From: Candidatus Roizmanbacteria bacterium CG06_land_8_20_14_3_00_34_14
Lineage (GTDB): Bacteria > Patescibacteriota > Microgenomatia > UBA1406 > GWC2-37-13
NCBI GenBank assembly: GCA_002779665.1
Contig: PEVZ01000041.1
Coordinates: 1 to 7,110, forward strand
DNA length: 7,110 bases
Reading direction: 5' to 3'
Positions 1 through 7,107 of the stretch are shown in pieces. The notes beneath the pieces were generated by a model. That model saw only the letters and a program-made list of their open reading frames with translations, was not told the origin of the DNA and did no database searches. Position numbers and translations under genes: made by a program. Each line of letters starts with the position of its first letter. Position 1 is the first letter of the stretch.

Positions 1-111
1 TATGGTGTTTTGTATGATATATTAGTTTTTTTAATTCCCTTTCTTGTTAGTGGGGTTTTTGTTGTTAACAAAATATTATATTTCCATCTACTCGATGAGC
101 AAAACTATTAA
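1..111 (+). CDS. C-terminal end of an unidentified membrane protein (5' end outside window)
   Basis: Frame 1 is open from the first base to a TAA at 109-111, giving the last 36 residues of a protein that starts before the window. The peptide has one long hydrophobic run (about residues 5-28, including ILVFLIPFLVSGVFVV) followed by a short polar tail ending LLDEQNY, which is what a last transmembrane helix with a short tail looks like. The T-rich composition differs from the A-rich coding strand downstream, as expected for membrane-segment codons. It overlaps the rpoB ATG by 17 bp in another frame, suggesting one transcription unit. I cannot name the family from so short a piece. A chance open frame is possible: 36 codons without a stop in A+T-rich DNA is not very rare, and T-rich DNA encodes hydrophobic residues in any frame. 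The reverse strand is also open here but has no convincing ATG and a basic product. Confidence 0.55.
   Translation, partial: YGVLYDILVFLIPFLVSGVFVVNKILYFHLLDEQNY
81..97 (+). promoter_or_regulatory. rpoB initiation region without a Shine-Dalgarno site
   Basis: The chosen ATG is at 95-97. The 14 bases before it (TTTCCATCTACTCG) contain no AGGAG-like purine run, so no ribosome binding site decides the start. The ATG is chosen because the protein from here begins MSKTIKS and reaches the conserved beta N-terminal region after about 20 residues. An in-frame TTG at 44 would add 17 mainly hydrophobic residues, the out-of-frame reading of the upstream hydrophobic segment, and would deepen the overlap to 68 bp. 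Initiation is probably coupled to termination of the upstream frame at 109-111. Confidence 0.55.
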
Positions 112-3100
112 ATCAAATATTTTACCCCACAAAAGTTTATTCCTTGGGAGGAAAGACGAGTTTCTTGAAAAATTTAATTTAATTGAGGTCCAAAAAAATT
201 CTTGGACGGAATTTACTGAAGTCAGATTAAAAGAAATTTTTAATGAATTCTTTCCTATTGATGATTACACAAAGAAAAAATTTACTATATATTTTGAAGA
301 TCTTTATTTTGGCGAACCTCGATATGATATTGACCTTTGTTACAAAAAGAAATTAACCTACGATACTCCTGTTTATTTAAAACTAAGATTAGTTAATAAG
401 AAAAATAATAGCGAAAAAAAACAGGACATATACTTCTTCAATCTTCCTAAGATGACGGAGCGTGGTACTTTTATTATTAATGGCATCGAAAGGGCTATTA
501 TTAATCAGATTGTCCGATCCCCTGGCGTTTATTTTACCGCTGAAATTGATAAAACAACAGGATTGACTTTATATAACGCAGAAATAAGACCATACATCGG
601 AGCTTGGCTTGATATGACAATCAATAAAAATGGATTGATCGAAATGAAGATAAATAAAAAAAGAAAGTTTTTATCAACGGTTTTTCTTAAAGTATTCGAG
701 AATGATAGTGAAAGCGATATTATAAGCTATTTCAGTGATATTGATCGAAGTTTAGTAGAAAAATACCTTATCCCAACTCTTAAAAAAGACCAAACAAAAA
801 ATAAAGATGAAGCAGTGTTGGAAATTTATAGAAAAATTAGACCAGGTGAACCTTTAATTTTGGAGAATGCCTATGAGACTATCAATAATCTTCTTTTCAA
901 TCAAAAAAGATATTCTTTAGCCGATGTGGGACGATATAAAATTAATAAAAAATTAGGACTTAAGATTGAAATCAAAAAAGAAAACAGATTGTTAACTAAG
1001 GAAGATATTATTGCATCCATTAAATATTTACTGACATTGACACGAAATAAAGGTAATTTTGATGATATAGATCATTTAGGTAATCGAAGGCTCCGAACAG
1101 TTGGAGAGTTAATCAGTCTTTATGGAATTAGAGTTGGAATGGTTAGAGTAGAGAGAGAAATAAAAGAACGAATGAGTCTGATATCAGGAGAAGAATTAAA
1201 TGTCTTACCAAGTCAAGTAGTCAACTCAAAACCATTAATAGTTGCTATCAATTCATTTTATAGGACTAGCCAACTTTCAACAATTGTAGATCAAACTAAT
1301 CCATTGTCAGAACTTGATAATCTAAGAAGAATTACCGTTGGCGGACCGGGGGGAATTGAAAAAGAAAGAGCGTCATTCTCAATTCGCGATATCTCTTCTT
1401 CTCAATATGGAAGAATTTGTCCAATCAGAAGTCCTGAAGGACCTAATATTGGAGTTGTTACCTATATGGCTCTTTATGCAAAAGTAAATAAATATGGTTT
1501 CTTGGAAACTCCATACAAAAAAGTAATCAAAGAAAAAAATGGTGGAAAATTAAAAGTAAAAATATCAGATGAAATTATTTATTTACAAGCTGATGACGAA
1601 GAAAAATATTTTATTACCTCCGGTGATGCTAACACTGACGAAAAAGGTTATTTAACTGATCAAATGGTTACTGCTCGTCACGAAGGTGATTTAATTGAAA
1701 CATCAGTTGAAAAAATTGATTTCATTGATGTTTCACCTCGTCAAGTCTTGGGCGCATCAGCCTCATTAATTCCTTTTCTTCAAAATGATGATGCTTCAAG
1801 AGCTCTTATGGGAAGCCACATGCAATGTCAAGCGGTACCTTTAGTTTTTCCTGAAGCTCCAATGGTCGGAACAGGACTTGAAGAAAAAGTCAGTATTGCT
1901 TTAGGAAGAACTATAAAAGCCAACGAAGATGGGGTTGTAAAATATGTTGATGGACAAAAAATTGTTTATAAAGGAAAAAGTGGTAAAACCTATGAGTATA
2001 AATTAGAAAGATTTAACAGAACAAGTAAAAATGTCTCTTTTGATCAAAGACCAAAGGTAAGCAGAAATCAAAAAGTTAAAAAGGGTGAAATTATTATTGA
2101 CGGTCCATCAACTGATAGAGGTCGTCTTGCTTTAGGAAAAAATTTGTTAGTCGCTTATTCTTCTTTGAATGGATTAGGATATGAAGATGGTTTTGTCCTT
2201 TCTGATAGATTGGTTAAGGAGGATATCCTTAGCTCTATCACTATGGAAGAATTTATCGCTGATGTTATTGATACTAAACTTGGACCGGAAGAGTTAACTC
2301 GTGATATACCAAATGTCCGGGAAGAGATATTACAAAATCTTGATAAAGAAGGCTTGGTAAATATTGGTACAGAAGTTAAAGGTGGCGATGTTTTAGTAGG
2401 TAAAGTCGCTCCAAAAGGTGAAAAAGAATTAACAGCTGAAGAAAGATTACTTCGGGCAATATTCGGTGAAAAAGCCAAAGATATCAAAGATACATCACTC
2501 AGAATGCCTTATGGAAAAAGAGGGTCTGTCATCAATATTGAAACAATCAATGGCAAAAAAGATCCAAACGAGCTTGAACCAAGTGTTTTGCAAAGAATTA
2601 TTGTTAACACAGCTCAGCTTAGAAAAATTACCGTCGGAGATAAGCTTGCAGGACGACACGGTAATAAAGGTGTTATTTCAAAAATATTACCAGCTTGGGA
2701 TATGCCTTATCTCGCCGATGGCACACCAGTTGACGTTATCCTATCCCCTCTTTCGATTCTTTCCCGTATGAATTTAGGCCAATTATTTGAAAATCTTATG
2801 GGAGTAATTGCGAAATCAACCAATACTGATATTTCTATTCCTGTTTTTGAAAAAATAAAAGAAGATTTTATTTCTGATGAATTGAGAAAGTCAGGTTTAC
2901 CTATTGATAATAAAGTAACTTTGTTTGATGGACAGACAGGTTTACCATATGAAAGAAAAGCCTTAGTCGGGACAACCTATATCATCAAGCTCATTCATAT
3001 GATTGAAGATAAGTTCCATGCCCGATCAGTCGGACCTTACTCTTTAGTCACTCAGCAACCATTAGGAGGAAAATCACAATTAGGAGGACAAAGATTTGGA

Positions 3101-3313
3101 GAAATGGAAGTCTGGGCACTTGAGTCACATCGAGTACCATACACTCTCCAAGAATTATTAACAATAAAAAGTGATGATGTCCGTGGTCGAACAAAAGCTT
3201 TTGAGTCAATTATTAAGGAAATTGATATTCCACAATCATCTGTTCCTGAATCATTTCATGTCTTAGTTAAAGAATTAAACGCCTTAGGATTATCAATTGA
3301 TTACGCGAAATAA
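95..3313 (+). CDS. rpoB: DNA-directed RNA polymerase subunit beta
   Basis: This is the beta subunit of RNA polymerase, 1072 residues from the ATG at 95. With beta' it forms the catalytic cleft, binds the RNA-DNA hybrid and carries the rifampicin pocket. Domains in order: protrusion and lobe (about 20-390, with RSPGVYF at 141-147), the rifampicin/fork region (390-456, SQLS, DQTNPLSE and SPEGPNIG), SLIPFLQNDDASRALMG at 557-573 containing R569 (E. coli R678), the flap (about 755-845, VGKVAPKGE), GDKLAGRHGNKG at 848-859 with K850 and K858 (E. coli K1065, K1073), RMN at 891-893 with R891 (R1106), H975 (H1237), and the C-terminal clamp segment (LVTQQPLGGKSQLGGQRFGE onward) ending PESFHVLVKELNALGLSI. 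It is shorter than the Bacillus or E. coli proteins and has no large insertions. E697-D698 match E. coli E813-D814. Several rifampicin contacts and two near-invariant motifs are altered (see findings). The family is certain; the exact start is less so. Confidence 0.98.
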   Translation: MSKTIKSNILPHKSLFLGRKDEFLEKFNLIEVQKNSWTEFTEVRLKEIFNEFFPIDDYTKKKFTIYFEDLYFGEPRYDIDLCYKKKLTYDTPVYLKLRLVNKKNNSEKKQDIYFFNLPKMTERGTFIINGIERAIINQIVRSPGVYFTAEIDKTTGLTLYNAEIRPYIGAWLDMTINKNGLIEMKINKKRKFLSTVFLKVFENDSESDIISYFSDIDRSLVEKYLIPTLKKDQTKNKDEAVLEIYRKIRPGEPLILENAYETINNLLFNQKRYSLADVGRYKINKKLGLKIEIKKENRLLTKEDIIASIKYLLTLTRNKGNFDDIDHLGNRRLRTVGELISLYGIRVGMVRVEREIKERMSLISGEELNVLPSQVVNSKPLIVAINSFYRTSQLSTIVDQTNPLSELDNLRRITVGGPGGIEKERASFSIRDISSSQYGRICPIRSPEGPNIGVVTYMALYAKVNKYGFLETPYKKVIKEKNGGKLKVKISDEIIYLQADDEEKYFITSGDANTDEKGYLTDQMVTARHEGDLIETSVEKIDFIDVSPRQVLGASASLIPFLQNDDASRALMGSHMQCQAVPLVFPEAPMVGTGLEEKVSIALGRTIKANEDGVVKYVDGQKIVYKGKSGKTYEYKLERFNRTSKNVSFDQRPKVSRNQKVKKGEIIIDGPSTDRGRLALGKNLLVAYSSLNGLGYEDGFVLSDRLVKEDILSSITMEEFIADVIDTKLGPEELTRDIPNVREEILQNLDKEGLVNIGTEVKGGDVLVGKVAPKGEKELTAEERLLRAIFGEKAKDIKDTSLRMPYGKRGSVINIETINGKKDPNELEPSVLQRIIVNTAQLRKITVGDKLAGRHGNKGVISKILPAWDMPYLADGTPVDVILSPLSILSRMNLGQLFENLMGVIAKSTNTDISIPVFEKIKEDFISDELRKSGLPIDNKVTLFDGQTGLPYERKALVGTTYIIKLIHMIEDKFHARSVGPYSLVTQQPLGGKSQLGGQRFGEMEVWALESHRVPYTLQELLTIKSDDVRGRTKAFESIIKEIDIPQSSVPESFHVLVKELNALGLSIDYAK

Positions 3314-3323
3314 TTATGGAGGA
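3296..3323 (+). promoter_or_regulatory. rpoB-rpoC junction, probable translational coupling
   Basis: The rpoB TAA (3311-3313) is followed by two bases and then the rpoC ATG (3316-3318). The sequence before the ATG (ATTGATTACGCGAAATAATT) has no Shine-Dalgarno match. The only GGAGGA lies at 3318-3323, overlapping the start codon and running into codon 3, so it is too late to serve this start. There is no room for a promoter or terminator between the genes. The likely mechanism is re-initiation or handover by ribosomes finishing rpoB, which would help hold beta and beta' synthesis equal. That mechanism is inferred from spacing. Confidence 0.6.
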
Positions 3324-6300
3324 TATTAATACAGTAGATTTTTCCGGCTTAAGAATTACTTTTGCTTCTCCCGATACCATCATTAAGTGGTCACATGGCG
3401 AGGTAGTTAAGCCTGAGACAATTAATTATCGAACATTTAGAGCTGAGAAAGATGGTCTTTTTGATGAAAGAATTTTTGGACCAACAAAAGACTATGAATG
3501 TTACTGTGGAAAATATAAGAGAATGCGTTACAAGGGAATTGTTTGCGACCGTTGTGGAGTTGAAATTACTACTTCCGCTGTCCGACGCGAGCGGATGGGG
3601 CACATTAAATTAGCTTCTCCTATTGCTCATATTTGGTATTTTAAAGGTACGTCTTCCACATTAAGTATTATTTTAGACGTTCCTCCCCAAGCCTTGGAAA
3701 GAGTCATATATTATGCTCTTTATTTAGTCAAAGAAGTTGATAAGGAAAAACAAAAAAATACTCTTAAAACTATTGATGAACTGCAAAAAGTTGAATTAAA
3801 GACTATTGAAGATGATTTTGTTATCAAAGAACAAGAAATTAATGTTAATTTTGAAAAGCAATATGCTCAATTAGAAAAAAAGATTTCTCATCGGGAACAG
3901 TTGGAAATCGCCAAACAGGAAGTAGAATTCAAAAAGCGAGAACAGTTAAAATTACTATCTAATGAACAGACTGATACTAAAGTAAAAAAGTCAGCCTATT
4001 TTGAAAGGGTTGCTAAAATTGCCCGATCAATTAGACCTTTTGATGTTATAGAAGAGGATGACTATTTATTTTTTAGAGATAATAATATTGCCGATTTTCT
4101 AAATGTTGGTATGGGTTCGGAAGTTTTGTATGAAATTCTTTCAAATTTTGATCTTAATAAAAATTATGCTCAAACTCTTGAACTATTAAATGAAAGTAAG
4201 GGTGAAAAGAGGAATAAACTTCTTAAAAAAGCCCGTGTCCTTGAAGCTTTCATCAAGGCAAAGATTGACCCTAAATGGATAATTTTAACAGTCCTCCCTG
4301 TTATACCGCCTGATCTTCGTCCTGTAGTTCAGTTGCCGGGAGGAAAATTTGCCACTTCAGATTTGAATGATTTTTACCGACGGGTTATTAACCGAAATAA
4401 TAGACTAAAACAATTAATAGATTTAGGTGCCCCTGAAATAATTTTACGAAACGAAAAAAGAATGTTACAGGAAGCGGTCGATTCATTAATTGATTTACAA
4501 AAATCACGGGGTAAAACTCGAACAGGTGCCAATACTAAAGTCCAAAAATCATTATCTGATATTTTACGAGGTAAGCAGGGACGATTTAGACAGAATCTAC
4601 TTGGAAAAAGAGTTGATTATTCAGGACGTAGCACGATTGTAGTTGGTCCAGAACTTAAGCTTAATCAATGTGGATTACCTCGTGAAATGGCCTTGGAATT
4701 ATTCAAGCCATATTTACTGCACGAAATTATCATTCGAGGACTGGCCCCAAATATCAAAAGTGCCAAGTTATTTTTGGAAAAAAAGGACCCTGTCGTCTAT
4801 GATATTTTGGAAGTAATTACTAAAGATCATCCCGTTCTTTTGAATCGTGCGCCTACCCTTCATAAATTATCTATTTTAGGATTCTATCCGGTATTAAATG
4901 ATGACTATGCGATAAAACTTCACCCGGCCGTTTGTTCCGGATTTAATGCTGATTTTGATGGAGACGCGATGGGTGTGTTTTTACCGTTGTCTAAAATGGC
5001 AATTGAAGAAGTTAAGCAGCGAATGTTTGCTTACCACAATTTACTGAAACCATCTGATGGTTCGCCTATTGTTTTGCCAAACAAAGAGATGGCTCTTGGT
5101 TGTTATTATCTAACAACGATTGATAGCCATATGGAAGTTGAAAATCCTGAAGATCTAAAATTCTTTGCGACCGAAAATGAAGCGATGAGATTTCAAGCAA
5201 TTGGTAAAATCAAACTTCGCCAACCAATAAATGTTGGGATTAATGGAAAAATAATTAAAACAACAGTTGGTCGAATAATCTTTAACCAAGCACTTCCTCC
5301 TGAACTCAAGTTTGTCAATACAGAAGTTAAAGCATCTGATTTGAAAAATATCGTTGTTTCGGCAATGAAAATATTTGAAAATGAAAAAGTCGGAGATTTA
5401 ATTGATCGTATTAAAGAACTCGGATTCTGGGCTTCAACTATTGCCGGCGGTCTTTCTCTTTCAGTTTTTGACTGTCAAATAATTCCAGAAAAAAATAAAG
5501 TTATTAAAGAAGCCGAAAAAGAAATTGAAAAAATTACTAAAAATTTTGAGCAAGGACTTTTAACAGCTGAAGAAAAAAAACGATATTCAAATAAACTTTG
5601 GATTGATGTTACAGAAAATTTAGCTAACAAAACTTGGAATGCTCTTGATGAGGAAAATCCGGTAAAAATAATTATTAAATCAGGAGGAGCTCGTGCTTCT
5701 AAAGAACAATTAAAACAGTTAGCGGCTATGAAGGGACTTGTTGTTGATCCAATGGGAAAAATCATCGAAGTTCCGACTAAATCCAACTATCGCCAAGGTC
5801 TATCAATCTTTGAATATGTAATTTCTGCCCGAGGAGCCCGAAAAGGACTGACTGATTCAGCCTTGAAAACTGCTGACGCTGGATATCTAACTCGTCGCTT
5901 AGTTGACACCTCTCATGATATGATTGTTCGCGAGGAAGATTGTCAAGTAAAAGAAGGATTGACAATCTCAACCACAATGTCTCGAGGAGAAAAATTTAAA
6001 GAAAGAATTAAAAATAGATTTATTTTGAATGATTTAGTCAATGAAAAAGGTGAAGTTCTGATAAAGGCTAATGAATTGATAACTAATGAAACAATTGAAT
6101 TAATAGAAAAGAATAAAATCGCTAAGATTACTGTCCGTTCCCCACTTTACTGCGCTTCTCCTTATGGAGTTTGTCAGAAATGTTACGGAACAGATTTATC
6201 TACTAATAAAATTGTAGAAATTGGCGTTCCGGTCGGAGTAATGGCTGCTCAATCAATTGGTGAGCCGGGTACACAGCTAACAATGAGAGTCCGACACTTT

Positions 6301-7107
6301 GGAGGAATTGTTATTTCCGACGTCACTCAAGGATTGCCAAGAGTTGAGGAATTACTTGAAACAAGAACACCAAAAATTGTTTCACCAATTGCCGAAATTG
6401 CCGGTCGGGCTACAGTTATTGAAGATACGGAAAAAGAAATTTTTGATATTACCATATCCGCCCTTAGTAAAGATGCAACTGTTCAGGAACAAAAATTTAC
6501 AATTCCAAAGTCTCAAAAACTAAAAATTAAAGATGGAGATTTAATTAGTGTTGGGACACCATTGTCTGAAGGATATCTTGATATTGATGATATCTTAACG
6601 ATTAAAGGTTTGAGATCGGCTCAAATTTATTTACTTGATGAAATTCAAGATGTTTATGAATCACAAGGAATTGCCATTCACGACAAACATTTTGAAGTAA
6701 TCATCCGAAAAATGAGTGATAAGGTTATTATTGAAGACGAAGGAGATACTTCACTTATTAAAGATGAAGTTGTCTCAAAAATTCGCTTTACTGAAGAAAA
6801 CAAAAAGGTTTTATCAAAAGGAGAGCGCCCAGCCACAGGAAAAGTTTCTATTTTGGGGATTACCAGAGCCGCTATTCACACCGACTCTTGGTTATCAGCT
6901 GCCTCATTTGAGCAAACAACCACAGTTCTATCAAGTGCCGCCATTAAGGGTCAGACAGATTACTTGTTAGGACTGAAAGAAAATGTTATAATTGGTAGAC
7001 TTATTCCCGTCACAAGCGAATTAATTAGTAAATATTACGGTAAGTTTGCAAATCAATATGCCAACAATCAACCAACTGATAAAAAGGAAGAGAAAAAACA
7101 GGATTAA
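3316..7107 (+). CDS. rpoC: DNA-directed RNA polymerase subunit beta'
   Basis: This is the catalytic beta' subunit, 1263 residues. The N-terminus reads LRITFASPDTIIKWSHGEV, the family's usual opening, so the ATG two bases after rpoB is the natural start. In order: zinc site 1 with C62, C64, C77, C80; a charged, probably coiled-coil stretch (about 139-226); clamp helices (about 279-315, ending KARVLEAF); LPVIPPDLRPVVQLPGGKFA (328-347); KQGRFRQNLLGKRVDYSGRS (420-439); HPVLLNRAPTLH with R511 (E. coli R425); the Mg-binding NADFDGD at 544-550 with D546, D548, D550; F-loop region with R793 (R731); bridge helix (about 838-865, GARKGLTDSALKTADAGYL); zinc site 2 with C876, C946, C953, C956; trigger loop (about 986-1010) with M990, R991, H994 and no SI3-type insert; and the C-terminal GLKENVIIGRLIP (1219-1231) followed by a hydrophilic Lys-rich tail. 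Catalytic metal ligands and both zinc sites are complete, so an active enzyme is expected. Odd substitutions near the active centre are listed as findings. The stop is TAA, three bases before the window ends. Confidence 0.98.
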   Translation: MEDINTVDFSGLRITFASPDTIIKWSHGEVVKPETINYRTFRAEKDGLFDERIFGPTKDYECYCGKYKRMRYKGIVCDRCGVEITTSAVRRERMGHIKLASPIAHIWYFKGTSSTLSIILDVPPQALERVIYYALYLVKEVDKEKQKNTLKTIDELQKVELKTIEDDFVIKEQEINVNFEKQYAQLEKKISHREQLEIAKQEVEFKKREQLKLLSNEQTDTKVKKSAYFERVAKIARSIRPFDVIEEDDYLFFRDNNIADFLNVGMGSEVLYEILSNFDLNKNYAQTLELLNESKGEKRNKLLKKARVLEAFIKAKIDPKWIILTVLPVIPPDLRPVVQLPGGKFATSDLNDFYRRVINRNNRLKQLIDLGAPEIILRNEKRMLQEAVDSLIDLQKSRGKTRTGANTKVQKSLSDILRGKQGRFRQNLLGKRVDYSGRSTIVVGPELKLNQCGLPREMALELFKPYLLHEIIIRGLAPNIKSAKLFLEKKDPVVYDILEVITKDHPVLLNRAPTLHKLSILGFYPVLNDDYAIKLHPAVCSGFNADFDGDAMGVFLPLSKMAIEEVKQRMFAYHNLLKPSDGSPIVLPNKEMALGCYYLTTIDSHMEVENPEDLKFFATENEAMRFQAIGKIKLRQPINVGINGKIIKTTVGRIIFNQALPPELKFVNTEVKASDLKNIVVSAMKIFENEKVGDLIDRIKELGFWASTIAGGLSLSVFDCQIIPEKNKVIKEAEKEIEKITKNFEQGLLTAEEKKRYSNKLWIDVTENLANKTWNALDEENPVKIIIKSGGARASKEQLKQLAAMKGLVVDPMGKIIEVPTKSNYRQGLSIFEYVISARGARKGLTDSALKTADAGYLTRRLVDTSHDMIVREEDCQVKEGLTISTTMSRGEKFKERIKNRFILNDLVNEKGEVLIKANELITNETIELIEKNKIAKITVRSPLYCASPYGVCQKCYGTDLSTNKIVEIGVPVGVMAAQSIGEPGTQLTMRVRHFGGIVISDVTQGLPRVEELLETRTPKIVSPIAEIAGRATVIEDTEKEIFDITISALSKDATVQEQKFTIPKSQKLKIKDGDLISVGTPLSEGYLDIDDILTIKGLRSAQIYLLDEIQDVYESQGIAIHDKHFEVIIRKMSDKVIIEDEGDTSLIKDEVVSKIRFTEENKKVLSKGERPATGKVSILGITRAAIHTDSWLSAASFEQTTTVLSSAAIKGQTDYLLGLKENVIIGRLIPVTSELISKYYGKFANQYANNQPTDKKEEKKQD

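Noticed and set aside
62..71. 10-bp palindrome TTGTTAACAA
   Set aside because: Single, short and inside the upstream coding frame; no second copy or operator context seen.
74..79. TATTAT resembling a -10 promoter box before rpoB
   Set aside because: No -35-like hexamer lies 16-18 bp upstream (that region is TGGGGT-like), there is no extended -10, and A+T-rich DNA gives such hexamers by chance. TATGAT at 13-18 cannot be judged because its -35 region is outside the window.
44..94. In-frame TTG that would extend RpoB by 17 residues
   Set aside because: The extension is hydrophobic, unlike beta N-termini, is the out-of-frame reading of the upstream hydrophobic segment, and would deepen the overlap to 68 bp. 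The ATG at 95 is more natural.
2155..2487. Antisense open frame inside rpoB (110 codons)
   Set aside because: It is the shadow of a strongly conserved part of rpoB. The Ser/Asn/Pro-rich product is typical of reverse reading and shows no family resemblance. The same holds for antisense frames at 3391-3603, 5475-5786 and 5777-5977.
2466..2771. Same-strand alternative frame inside rpoB (101 codons), and similar ones in rpoC at 6299-6523 and 6716-6970
   Set aside because: They lie wholly within conserved rpoB/rpoC coding sequence, have no ribosome binding site and no recognisable product.
5573..5580. A8 run in rpoC (and A8 at 414-421 in rpoB, A AAA AAG at 4779-4785 in rpoC) as possible frameshift sites
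   Set aside because: They encode Glu-Lys-Lys with A-ending codons, common in this base composition. At the rpoC sites a -1 shift meets a stop within about six codons and would only truncate the protein, and I saw no stimulatory stem or upstream SD.
6572..6596. Repeated GATATCTT (6572-6579 and 6589-6596)
   Set aside because: Falls in coding sequence for Asp/Ile/Leu-rich residues of RpoC; an 8-bp repeat here is expected by chance and codon bias.
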